From: Clostridium sp.
GTDB taxonomy: Bacteria > Bacillota > Clostridia > Clostridiales > Clostridiaceae
DNA length: 28,090 nucleotides
NCBI GenBank assembly: GCA_018372555.1
Contig: JAHAIU010000021.1
Coordinates: 1-28,090 of the forward strand
Direction of reading: 5' to 3'
The notes beneath the pieces were generated by a model. The model did not search any database. It was not told where the DNA came from and saw nothing but the letters and a program-made list of their open reading frames with translations. Positions 7,504 to 15,625 of the stretch are shown piece by piece. The translations under genes and the position numbers were made by a program. Every line of letters starts with the position of its first letter. Position 1 is the first letter of the stretch.

Positions 7504-10500
7504 ATGAAGAGGAATAGCTTTTTGAAGCACAAGTCCAAACTAGCTATATTTACAGTATTAATGTTTTTATTAACACTTATACCTATACCTAATATTGCTG
7601 TTAAAGCTGATACTGCTACAACAGAAAAGGTAAAAATAAGGTTTTTAAAAGATGATGCTGACTATACTGGTTGGAATTTATGGGTTTGGTGGTCAGGAAA
7701 CAAAGGCAAAGAGGTGAGTTTTACTCATGAAGATGAACAAGGGGTTTATGCCGTACTGGATGTTCCAAATGACTCAGAGTTTGGATTCATTGTAAGAAAG
7801 GGAGATTGGGAAGCAAAGGCAACTTCTAATGTTATATATGACTTATCAAAAGGACCTAGTGAAATCATATTAACTGCAGGGAAAATAGATAAGGATAATC
7901 CAGAACCAAAGAATATAGAATACACAGATTTATATAAAGACTTTGATAAGATTAATATTAAGGTTAATTATAATAGATTAGATAAAACTTATGAGGGCTG
8001 GCAACTATGGAATTGGATAGTTGATGGACAAGGTGGTTCAGAAGATACAGTAGTGAACTTTAGTGAAACTAATGATTATGGTGGCATTGGGAATTTAAGC
8101 TTTAATAATATAACTAAAAATAATAAACAAGTAGGAGTTATAACTAGAAAAGCTAATTGGACTAGCCAAGAGAGTGGGAATAAGCTCATAGATTTAGCCT
8201 ATTTAGATTGTAATGGGAATTTAGAAGTTTATTATAAACAATTTGATGACACTACCTATTATTCAGAGCCTAAAATAGAAGAATCTGATATAGTAGCTGA
8301 TGAGCTTATAAATCAAAATGGTGGTGATAATACTTGGTATATTCCTGGACTACTTGGGAATTGGAATAATTCAAGTAATGAAGTTAAAATGAAGCATTTA
8401 GTAGATGGATTTTATCAATATTCAGTAGTATTACCAGCAGGAAAGCATGAATTTAAATTTGCAAAGAATGGAACTTGGGAGGGGTTTTCTGATAATGGAA
8501 ATAATTTTATAATTAATTTAGAAAAAACAACTAAAGTTAATTTCTATGTTAATGATGAATTAAATGAAGCACGAATTAATATTCCAGGAGTTAATAATTT
8601 AAAAGAGTATATTCCAAAATTAAGTAATGAAAAATGGCCAAGGTTAGTTGGAAGTTTACAACATGTATTTGGAGAAAATGATTGGTCACCAGAAACTGCA
8701 AAGCAAATGTTTGTAGATTATTATTTCGATGGAAGCGTTTATAAGCTTCAAAGAGAATTACCCGTAGGAAAATTTGAGGCTAAGGTAGCCTTTGGTCCCA
8801 ATTGGGATGAAAGTTATGGTGTAGGAGATAATAATTTAATAATTAATACTTTAGATAAAGCTGATGTAATATTTACTATAGATTACAAAGGAAATAAGAA
8901 TTTAACACATAACTACACACCTAAAGAAGGAAATTATGATGGAATTATAGATAAGTCAAAGATAATATTTGATTCAAGAAGTATAACTTATAAAAAACCT
9001 TTTGGTGCTATTAAAGAAGAATCAGAAGATCTAACACTTAGAATTGGTGTTGCAAAAAATGATGTCCAAATGGCTAAGGTTGAGCTTACTGATGGTAATG
9101 GAGTAGCAAAAAACTATGATATGAGAAAAGCAACTACCATAGGGGAAACAGATTACTATGAAGCTACAATACCTAAAGTAGATTTTATTGGCATTGGTAT
9201 ATGGGGATATAAATTCATTCTTGTAGATGGTGTAACTAAAATTGAATATGGTGATGATAGCATGAGTGGAGGTGCAGGCTCAGCAGTTGATGAAGGTGCA
9301 CTTCCATTTAATTTAACAGTTTATGATAAAGATTATAAAACTCCAGATTGGATGAAAAATGCTACAGTATATCAAATATTCCCAGATAGATTTTTTGATG
9401 GAAATAAAGAAAATAATAGAGCAAAACTTATAGATGGTTATCGTGGATATACTATGAAGGATGGAACTATAGTTCCTTTTGATCTTCAATACTATGATGG
9501 AGGAGTAGAAAATGATCCAGCTAAAGATAAGGTTTGGGGAAGTTGGAGTGACTACCCTGAAAATCCTAGACAATCAACTCCTGAAAATAAACCATATTAT
9601 CCGAATGCTAAAACAGATGATGTATGGTCAAATGAATATTATGGAGGAGATATTCAAGGAATAGAAGAAAAGCTTGATTATTTAAAATCTATTGGAATTA
9701 CAGCTATTTACTTAAATCCAGTAGCTTGGGCTTCATCAAATCATAAGTATGATGCCACAGATTATAAGCATTTAGATCCTATGTTTGGAGAACCTATTTA
9801 TAATAAGGATGGAGATCCAACTTCAGGATTAAATTATGAAAAAACTAGGGCGGCTTCAGACAGAGTTTATCAAGCATTTGCAAATGCAGCTGATGAAGTA
9901 GGAATTAACCTTATTGCTGATGGTGTATTTAATCATGTTGGCGATGATTCAATTTACTTTGATAGATATGAAAAGTATCCTGAAATTGGGGCTTATGAAT
10001 ACTGGAAGAGAGTTTGGGACAAGGTTAATGATGGAAAGACACAAAAAGATGCTGAAAAAGAAGTTGTTAAGGAATATGAAAGTCAAATTAATCCTTTAAC
10101 AGGTAAGAAGTACTCTTATCCAGAAGATTTTAATTATACAACATGGTTTAAGGTTGAAAATAAGTGGGTAGTTAAAGATAAGGATGGAATTAGCTTAGAA
10201 GAAAAATATCAGCATTATCAATATGAAGGTTGGTGGGGATATGATTCATTACCAGTAATGGAATCAAAGGAACCACAAGCAGGAGATGATTTAGCCTTAG
10301 ATGGTTATCATGAATGGAATAACATTGATTATAGGGAAAATGTTATAGGTTACGATTTATCAGGATTAAGTGATGGAAAAGCAGAAGAAATGATGAAAAC
10401 TGCAGCATCACAAAGATGGATGTGGATGGGAGCAAGTGGATGGAGATTAGATGTTGCTCCAGATGTATCTACAGGAACATGGCAAAAATTTAGGGAATCC

Positions 10501-13500
10501 GTTAAATCAACAGCAGGAAGAACAGATGTAAATGGTAATATTATCGATGACCCTGTAATATTAGGAGAAGAATGGGGTGTTGCAACTCACTATTTATTAG
10601 GAGATCAATTTGATTCAGTTATGAATTATCAATTTAGGGCTGCACTTCAAAATTATATTATTAATGGAGATGCAATAACATTTAATAATGCTCTTGAAAC
10701 AATTAGAGAAAACTATCCTGAAGAAGCATGGCAAGCAATGTTAAACCTTGTAGATTCTCATGATACTGTTCGTAATATAACTAAAATTGATAATCCAACT
10801 TGGGAAGAAGAAAATACGAAAATAGCTCCAGAAGCTAGTGATAGAGCTTTAAAACTACAAGAATTAACTGCAATATTCCAATTAGGTTATTCAGGAGCTC
10901 CAACTATTTATTATGGAGATGAAGTAGGAGTTACTGGTACAAAGGACCCAGATTCAAGAAGAACATTCCCATGGGAAAGAATATCTGAAGTTAATGGAGA
11001 GTATAGCGGAGTTGGAAGATATGAAAGCTTATTTGATGTATATAAAACTGCTGCAAATGTAAGAAATGAAAATTTAGATATCTTTGCAATTGGAGATATT
11101 TATAGTGCATATGTAGAAGGAAATGTTATAGCATATGCAAGAAAGAGTGAAGATAAAGGTGGCTTATTAGTTATTAATAAGGAGCCTTCTGATAAGACAA
11201 TAGAAGCAAATGTAGCAGGATTTTTACCTGATGGATTAGAATTAAAAGATGAATTATATGGAAATATTACTGCTAAGGTTGAAGGTGGTAAAATTAAAAT
11301 CACTATACCAGCGGAAACAGGATTGATGATGGTTTCAACTAATAAAATAAATAAGGTAGATAAGGTTGAAGGCTTAAAGGCAGTTGCAGAAGAGGGAAAG
11401 GTAACATTAAGCTGGGAGCCAGTAGCTGGAGCTAATAAATATAATATATATAGAACAAATTTAGAAGGACAAAGCTCAGAGTTAATTGGAAGCTCTGATA
11501 AAAATAGTTATGAAGATATAGATGTAGAAAATGGTGTTAGATACTATTATTATGTTACAGCTTTAAAAAATGGTGGGGAAAGTGAATTTAGTAATTCAGT
11601 TACAGCACTTCCTTCATATAATATTAAATCAATTTCAAAACCAAGTTCTATTAAAGATGTTATTCTTGGAGTTGGTAATAAAACTGATGAAATAACTGTT
11701 AAAGTTTCTATACCAGGAATAACTGATAATGAGGAATATGCTGGAAAGGATATTTCAAATTTTGAAGCTAGGCTTATGTATTATAAAGATGGATCTTTAT
11801 TAGAAAATGCAGAGAGCACTAAATTAAGATATAAAGAAGATTCAAAGGAAGATGGCACTAAGATTTACTTTGCTACTTTTGAGCCTACGGAAGAAGGAAT
11901 TTATAAATACTATGCCAAGGCTACAACAAATTCAGGAGATACTTATGTAGAATCAGAGGTATCAGAATTTAAGTCAATTAGAAATGAAGATGATAACTTG
12001 GTAGTAGAAGCACCTATTCTTAATGAGATATTAGTTGAATCTAATAGAGCAAAGCTCGAATGGGCATCAAATGAAGAAAATGTTGAAGGATATGAAGTTT
12101 ATCGTAAAGAAGCAGATGGTGAATATATTAAAGTAGCTGTTTTAGATAAATCAGCTAGAGAATACACTGATTTTGCTGTTAGTAATGGCAAAAAGTATTC
12201 TTATAAGGTAGCAGCATATAATAAATTTTATAATAGAGCATATTCAGAAGAGAAGGATGTAACACCGACTTTGGTTATGGTTGATGTAACATTAAGACTT
12301 CATATTCCAAATTATACACCTGTTACTGATGACATCTATATAGCTGGTGATTTTAATGGATGGAATGCATCAGGTGGAAAGTTAAATGTACCAAGTGGAG
12401 CTACATCAAGAGATGTTGTAGAATATAAATTTAAAATGATGGCAGGAAAGAGTATTCAATATAAATACACTAGAGGTTCATGGGATACTGAATCATATAC
12501 TAGTCATAGTCGTGTAGCAAATGACACAGAAGATTATGGGAACTGGGCATATAGTTCTACAGACACTAATATGAAATTAACTGTTCAAAATCAGGGGGGT
12601 AACTCAATGGTTATTGATGATTATGTATTAGGATGGGTAGATATGCCAATGATAATTACGATGCCTAGAATATCTTATGGAGAAAATATTGAATATGAAA
12701 CAACAGATGAAGAATTTACATTAAAGGCAAAAGTTCCATACGGAGTTGAATTTACTATAAATGGCGAAGATATTAATACTTTATATCCTAATGCTATGGA
12801 TAGCTTTGGAAATGTATATGTTGAAGGTATTAAATTAAATCCAGGATTAAACGAGTTTAATATTCATATAGAACCAACAGAGGAGACAATTAATTTACCT
12901 TGGTACACTGATGATGGTAGAGCCTCTCAGGCAACTAGGGATGTAGTAATGAAGATTAACTATAAAACAGATGGTAGTCAGGAAGAAATAAATGTTACTG
13001 GAGTTTCATTAAATAAAACTTCTGGAGAGTTAAAAGTAAATGAAGAGCTCCAATTAATTGCTAGTATTTTACCTGAAGATGCAACTAATAAAGAAGTTTC
13101 TTGGACAAGTAGTGATGAAAAAATAGCTACTGTTGATGAAAATGGAAAAGTAACTGCAATATCAGAAGGAAAGGCTACAATAATTGTTACAACTAAGGAT
13201 GGAGGATTTACAGCTAGCTCTGAAATAACAGTACTTCCAAAGGGTGAAGATGGAGGTACAGGAGGAGAACCAGAAGATATTAAGGTTACTGGAGTCTCAT
13301 TAGATAAAACTTCAGGAGAGCTAAAGGTAGATGAAGAATTAAAATTAATTGCTAGCATTTTACCTGAAAATGCAACAAATAAAGAAGTTTCTTGGACAAG
13401 TAGTGATGAAAAAATAGCTACAGTTGATGAAAATGGAAAAGTAACTGCGATATCAGAAGGAAAGGCTACAATAACTGTTACAACAAAGGATGGAGGATTT

Positions 13501-13749
13501 ACAGCTAGCTCTGAAATAACAGTACTTCCAAAGGGTGAAGATGGAGGTACAGGAGAAGAACCAGGAGGTTCAGAAGAAAAACCGTCAGAAGTTTTACCAG
13601 GTGGTAATACTAATGAAGAAGGAACAAACTTACCTGAAACTGGTGGAAATAATCCAACTTATATCTTAATTATATCAATAATAGTAGTTGGAGTTGGAGC
13701 TTTCTTATTCTTAAAAAATAAAAAATCAAAGAAAAAGAGCAACAATTAA
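7504..13749 (+). CDS. Cell-wall-anchored amylopullulanase (GH13, CBM41, X25, Fn3, Big_2, LPETG)
   Basis: A 2081-residue surface enzyme predicted to cleave alpha-1,4 and/or alpha-1,6 bonds of starch, pullulan or glycogen. In order: a signal peptide (cut after about Ala35); two CBM41-like starch-binding domains (about 40-145 and 148-255); two X25-like modules (about 275-360 and 378-465, each with a GNWN- or NDWS-type core); an N-terminal amylase domain (about 483-600); and a GH13 barrel from about 613. The GH13 residues are present: VFNH (808-811), nucleophile Asp983 in GWRLDV, acid/base Glu1022 in GEEWG and Asp1087 in DSHD. Then come Fn3 (about 1287-1377), a spacer domain, Fn3 (about 1500-1588), a CBM20-like domain (about 1593-1700) and two nearly identical Big_2 domains (about 1829-1914 and 1926-2010). 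An acidic linker leads to the sortase motif LPETG (2043-2047), a membrane segment and a lysine-rich tail. The pullulanase/amylase split is not decidable by eye. Confidence 0.93.
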   Translation: MKRNSFLKHKSKLAIFTVLMFLLTLIPIPNIAVKADTATTEKVKIRFLKDDADYTGWNLWVWWSGNKGKEVSFTHEDEQGVYAVLDVPNDSEFGFIVRKGDWEAKATSNVIYDLSKGPSEIILTAGKIDKDNPEPKNIEYTDLYKDFDKINIKVNYNRLDKTYEGWQLWNWIVDGQGGSEDTVVNFSETNDYGGIGNLSFNNITKNNKQVGVITRKANWTSQESGNKLIDLAYLDCNGNLEVYYKQFDDTTYYSEPKIEESDIVADELINQNGGDNTWYIPGLLGNWNNSSNEVKMKHLVDGFYQYSVVLPAGKHEFKFAKNGTWEGFSDNGNNFIINLEKTTKVNFYVNDELNEARINIPGVNNLKEYIPKLSNEKWPRLVGSLQHVFGENDWSPETAKQMFVDYYFDGSVYKLQRELPVGKFEAKVAFGPNWDESYGVGDNNLIINTLDKADVIFTIDYKGNKNLTHNYTPKEGNYDGIIDKSKIIFDSRSITYKKPFGAIKEESEDLTLRIGVAKNDVQMAKVELTDGNGVAKNYDMRKATTIGETDYYEATIPKVDFIGIGIWGYKFILVDGVTKIEYGDDSMSGGAGSAVDEGALPFNLTVYDKDYKTPDWMKNATVYQIFPDRFFDGNKENNRAKLIDGYRGYTMKDGTIVPFDLQYYDGGVENDPAKDKVWGSWSDYPENPRQSTPENKPYYPNAKTDDVWSNEYYGGDIQGIEEKLDYLKSIGITAIYLNPVAWASSNHKYDATDYKHLDPMFGEPIYNKDGDPTSGLNYEKTRAASDRVYQAFANAADEVGINLIADGVFNHVGDDSIYFDRYEKYPEIGAYEYWKRVWDKVNDGKTQKDAEKEVVKEYESQINPLTGKKYSYPEDFNYTTWFKVENKWVVKDKDGISLEEKYQHYQYEGWWGYDSLPVMESKEPQAGDDLALDGYHEWNNIDYRENVIGYDLSGLSDGKAEEMMKTAASQRWMWMGASGWRLDVAPDVSTGTWQKFRESVKSTAGRTDVNGNIIDDPVILGEEWGVATHYLLGDQFDSVMNYQFRAALQNYIINGDAITFNNALETIRENYPEEAWQAMLNLVDSHDTVRNITKIDNPTWEEENTKIAPEASDRALKLQELTAIFQLGYSGAPTIYYGDEVGVTGTKDPDSRRTFPWERISEVNGEYSGVGRYESLFDVYKTAANVRNENLDIFAIGDIYSAYVEGNVIAYARKSEDKGGLLVINKEPSDKTIEANVAGFLPDGLELKDELYGNITAKVEGGKIKITIPAETGLMMVSTNKINKVDKVEGLKAVAEEGKVTLSWEPVAGANKYNIYRTNLEGQSSELIGSSDKNSYEDIDVENGVRYYYYVTALKNGGESEFSNSVTALPSYNIKSISKPSSIKDVILGVGNKTDEITVKVSIPGITDNEEYAGKDISNFEARLMYYKDGSLLENAESTKLRYKEDSKEDGTKIYFATFEPTEEGIYKYYAKATTNSGDTYVESEVSEFKSIRNEDDNLVVEAPILNEILVESNRAKLEWASNEENVEGYEVYRKEADGEYIKVAVLDKSAREYTDFAVSNGKKYSYKVAAYNKFYNRAYSEEKDVTPTLVMVDVTLRLHIPNYTPVTDDIYIAGDFNGWNASGGKLNVPSGATSRDVVEYKFKMMAGKSIQYKYTRGSWDTESYTSHSRVANDTEDYGNWAYSSTDTNMKLTVQNQGGNSMVIDDYVLGWVDMPMIITMPRISYGENIEYETTDEEFTLKAKVPYGVEFTINGEDINTLYPNAMDSFGNVYVEGIKLNPGLNEFNIHIEPTEETINLPWYTDDGRASQATRDVVMKINYKTDGSQEEINVTGVSLNKTSGELKVNEELQLIASILPEDATNKEVSWTSSDEKIATVDENGKVTAISEGKATIIVTTKDGGFTASSEITVLPKGEDGGTGGEPEDIKVTGVSLDKTSGELKVDEELKLIASILPENATNKEVSWTSSDEKIATVDENGKVTAISEGKATITVTTKDGGFTASSEITVLPKGEDGGTGEEPGGSEEKPSEVLPGGNTNEEGTNLPETGGNNPTYILIISIIVVGVGAFLFLKNKKSKKKSNN
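12988..13545 (+). repeat. Tandem duplication of a Big_2 domain within the amylopullulanase gene
   Basis: Two coding copies with a period of 291 bases (about 12988-13254 and 13279-13545) are almost the same at DNA level. For example, the segment encoding SWTSSDEKIATVDENGKVTA is shared residue for residue. This points to recent duplication or ongoing homogenisation, and to possible length variation of the wall-spanning stalk. Confidence 0.85.
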
Positions 13750-13757
13750 TATTAAAT

Positions 13758-13787
13758 AAAAAACGCTGATAAAATCAGCGTTTTTTT
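13758..13787. terminator. Bidirectional Rho-independent terminator
   Basis: AAAAAACGCTGAT at 13758-13770 pairs with ATCAGCGTTTTTT at 13774-13786 around an AAA loop, with a seven-T tract on the plus strand and an A-tract that serves the minus strand. It separates the converging amylopullulanase and speE genes. Confidence 0.92.
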
Positions 13788-13806
13788 AGATTATTTTTAA
13801 TTAGAA

Positions 13807-14655
13807 TTATTCTAATATTTCTTTAACATAGTTAGGTAACATAAAGGAGCCTTTATGAAGATTTGTATTATAATACTTAGTTTTTAATCCAAGGGAATTC
13901 CAATAATCTTCATTTAAATCTTTTATTGGGTGTAATTCTTTAGATGCAAAGCAGAACATCCAATGTCCAGATGCATAAGTAGGCATATGATATTGATATG
14001 CTTCACAAATATTAAATAAAGATTTAAGCTTACTAAATGATCTTTTCATTTCTTTTGCATTGTTTGGATAATAAGGACTTTCACATTGGTTAATCAATAT
14101 ACCTTTACTAGTTAATGCATTGAAACAATCATTATAGAAGTCCATAGTGAATAAACCTTCTCCAGGACCTATAGGGTCAGTAGAATCAACTATAATTAAA
14201 TCATATAGGTTTTCTTTTCCTTTAACAAATTTTATACCATCTTCAAAATATAAATTAACTCTTTCATCTTTTAATTTACTTGCTGTGAAAGGTAAGAATT
14301 CCATTGAAGCTTTAACTACAGCTTCATCTATTTCTACCATATCAATTTTTTCTATTGTATTATAGCGACTTAATTCTCTAACAGTTCCACCATCACCAGC
14401 ACCAATTACTAAGACGTTTTTAATATCTTTATTAGTAGCCATAGAAACATGAGTTATCATTTCATGATAAATAAATTCATCTTTTTCAGTAATCATAGTC
14501 CAATTATCTATAACAAGAACTCTTCCGAATTCATAAGTATCTATTATATCAATTTTTTGAAAAGGACTCTTTTCAGAATATAAGTGTTTTTTTACTTTCA
14601 TAGAAAAATTTACATTTTCAGTTTGGTTTTCAGTATACCATAATTCCATATCCAT
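13807..14655 (-). CDS. speE: Spermidine synthase (polyamine aminopropyltransferase)
   Basis: SpeE transfers the aminopropyl group of decarboxylated S-adenosylmethionine to putrescine, giving spermidine and methylthioadenosine. The 282-residue cytoplasmic protein shows the Rossmann nucleotide motif GAGDGG (85-90), VEID with acidic Glu108, YFEDG with Asp139, and the catalytic-region motif VDSTDPIGPGEGLF (from 156; Asp157 and Asp160). The length is usual for bacterial enzymes. The start is the ATG at 14655, two bases after the speD stop, and its ribosome site GGAGG lies inside the end of speD, so the genes are translationally close and one operon. No putrescine-forming gene is in this window, so putrescine must come from elsewhere or from uptake. 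The product could differ (for example a different amine acceptor). Confidence 0.94.
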   Translation of the reverse strand: MDMELWYTENQTENVNFSMKVKKHLYSEKSPFQKIDIIDTYEFGRVLVIDNWTMITEKDEFIYHEMITHVSMATNKDIKNVLVIGAGDGGTVRELSRYNTIEKIDMVEIDEAVVKASMEFLPFTASKLKDERVNLYFEDGIKFVKGKENLYDLIIVDSTDPIGPGEGLFTMDFYNDCFNALTSKGILINQCESPYYPNNAKEMKRSFSKLKSLFNICEAYQYHMPTYASGHWMFCFASKELHPIKDLNEDYWNSLGLKTKYYNTNLHKGSFMLPNYVKEILE

Positions 14656-14657
14656 TC

Positions 14658-15077
14658 TTATACCTCCATTTTGTATTTAATCTGAATATTGTCATAATCG
14701 CCATTTGAAAAAGTTTTAACTTTATCAACTAAACCTCTAGCTACTTCAGTAGATTCACTTCTCTCTGCTTTTAATGCATCCTCTAAGTACTTAAAAGCAA
14801 GCCATGGATTTACAGTATCACCACAAGTAAATAAGTCTACAGAAGCATAACCGTATTCAGGCCATGTATGGATAGTAAGATGAGATTCCTGGATTATAAC
14901 AGCACCGCTAACTCCCCAGGGATTAAATTTATGAAAACAGCTTGTCACTATAGTAGCATTAGATACAATAGCAGCTTCTTTCATATGTTCTTCGATAATA
15001 GCATGATCTTTTAAAATTTCCTTATCACAATTGTAATACTCAACTAAAATATGTCTTCCTAGTTGTTCAATTTTCAT
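14658..15077 (-). CDS. speD: S-adenosylmethionine decarboxylase proenzyme (bacterial short form)
   Basis: This pyruvoyl enzyme decarboxylates S-adenosylmethionine to supply the aminopropyl donor for SpeE. The 139-residue proenzyme has the self-cleavage motif ESHLTIHTWPE. Cleavage between Glu64 and Ser65 would turn Ser65 into the pyruvoyl group. His70 and Cys85 (in FTCGD) are the conserved processing and proton-donor residues. The length fits the short bacterial/archaeal class rather than the longer E. coli type. GGAGGG at 15084-15089 sits six bases before the ATG. It heads a two-gene operon with speE, driven from the promoter at 15227-15255. Its transcript leader carries a hairpin and a 14-codon ORF (separate entries), which suggests post-initiation control. 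Confidence 0.94.
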   Translation of the reverse strand: MKIEQLGRHILVEYYNCDKEILKDHAIIEEHMKEAAIVSNATIVTSCFHKFNPWGVSGAVIIQESHLTIHTWPEYGYASVDLFTCGDTVNPWLAFKYLEDALKAERSESTEVARGLVDKVKTFSNGDYDNIQIKYKMEV

Positions 15078-15110
15078 AATAATCCCTCCATTTAATATAA
15101 AATTTCTAAG

Positions 15111-15155
15111 TTATCCAATAGATAGATACTTAACTAGTAAAAATGACTCACTCAT
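15111..15155 (-). CDS. Candidate 14-codon leader ORF upstream of speD
   Basis: Within the speD transcript leader, ATG at 15155 opens the peptide MSESFLLVKYLSIG, ending in TAA at 15113-15111, 33 bases before speD. A full AGGAGG (15165-15160) precedes it by four bases. That spacing is short but the match is perfect, and such a site is unlikely by chance in this AT-rich leader. An overlapping GTG frame (five codons) has more usual spacing. A bulged hairpin can form across the last codons and the stop (AAGTATC against GATAACTT), which translation would disrupt. The peptide resembles no leader known to me. A regulatory role is inferred from position, by analogy with polyamine-sensing upstream ORFs in other organisms. 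Confidence 0.45.
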   Translation of the reverse strand: MSESFLLVKYLSIG

Positions 15156-15180
15156 AAGTCCTCCTAAAAAAATATAAAAA

Positions 15181-15201
15181 AAGTTTAGTAATAGTAAACT
15201 T
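15181..15201 (-). terminator. Weak terminator-like hairpin in the speD leader (possible attenuator)
   Basis: On the minus strand, AAGTTTA pairs with TAAACTT around CTATTAC, followed by a continuous T-run and then ATATTTTTTT. The stem is short with a single G-C pair, so it would terminate poorly by itself. It begins about 19 bases after the predicted start site and directly before the leader ORF. Confidence 0.4.
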
Positions 15202-15226
15202 GGAGTTAAACTATACTAACTATTTT

Positions 15227-15255
15227 ATTTTAGCAACGCATATAGGAGTTGTCAA
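15227..15255 (-). promoter_or_regulatory. speD: Sigma-A promoter of the speD-speE operon
   Basis: On the minus strand there is a perfect -35 TTGACA (15255-15250), a 17-base spacer and a -10 TAAAAT (15232-15227), one base from consensus. The start site would be near 15220, leaving a leader of roughly 140 bases before speD. Confidence 0.8.
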
Positions 15256-15434
15256 TATTTTTTAGAAGAAAAAGACAAATTAAGATAATATAACTACACT
15301 TGTATGAATATAAAAATATAATAACAAGTTATTTTAAAAGAAATAAATATATGAAGTGTCTTGTTTTTTTACATAATTTTCAATTCTTAAATGCTAAAAT
15401 TAAGATAGTACCATCAATAAAATATATTTTCTTA

Positions 15435-15501
15435 CTAACATATTTAACAATAATGTAACCTTTATTTAACATATAAAGGAATTATTAACTTAAATATAAC
15501 C
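15435..15501 (+). promoter_or_regulatory. Pho-box-like direct-repeat array (putative PhoP sites)
   Basis: Six TAAC-core hexamers occur in 67 bases: CTAACA 15435, TTAACA 15444, GTAACC 15455, TTAACA 15466, TTAACT 15485 and ATAACC 15496. The steps are 9, 11, 11, 19 and 11 bases. Bacillus PhoP binds TTAACA-like hexamers separated by about five bases, that is, an 11-base period on one DNA face. A -10 TAAAAT at 15523-15528 places the array upstream of the start, as for PhoP-activated promoters. Confidence 0.6.
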
Positions 15502-15522
15502 TATAAATAGTGATTTTATTGC

Positions 15523-15528
15523 TAAAAT
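15523..15528 (+). promoter_or_regulatory. Candidate -10 box of the surface phosphoesterase gene
   Basis: TAAAAT preceded by GC lies 21 bases after the last TAAC hexamer. No good -35 hexamer is present at the right distance, which fits a promoter depending on an activator bound to the array. The leader would be about 90 bases. Confidence 0.45.
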
Positions 15529-15625
15529 ATCATTAAAGAATAAGGAAGCGAGGCATGCCTATGAAAGTATAAATTAAAAATTAATAAAAAATAATATTAA
15601 TATTACTAATTCAAGGGGGATTAAA

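Larger units (their letters stand above)
15078..15625. other. Divergent regulatory region (speD / surface phosphoesterase)
   Basis: These 548 bases contain, on the minus strand, the speD leader with its small ORF, hairpin and promoter (15111-15255). On the plus strand they contain the Pho-box-like array (15435-15501) with a -10 at 15523-15528. Between about 15256 and 15430 I see only AT-rich sequence. The perfect 10-base palindrome AGGCATGCCT lies at 15551-15560, and directly after it is a minimal ATG-AAA-GTA-TAA frame with a weak ribosome site. Confidence 0.6.

Noticed and set aside
12978..13358. Minus-strand ORF of 126 codons inside the Big_2 region
   Set aside because: It is the antisense of a repetitive coding region; it has serine/valine-rich composition and no ribosome site.
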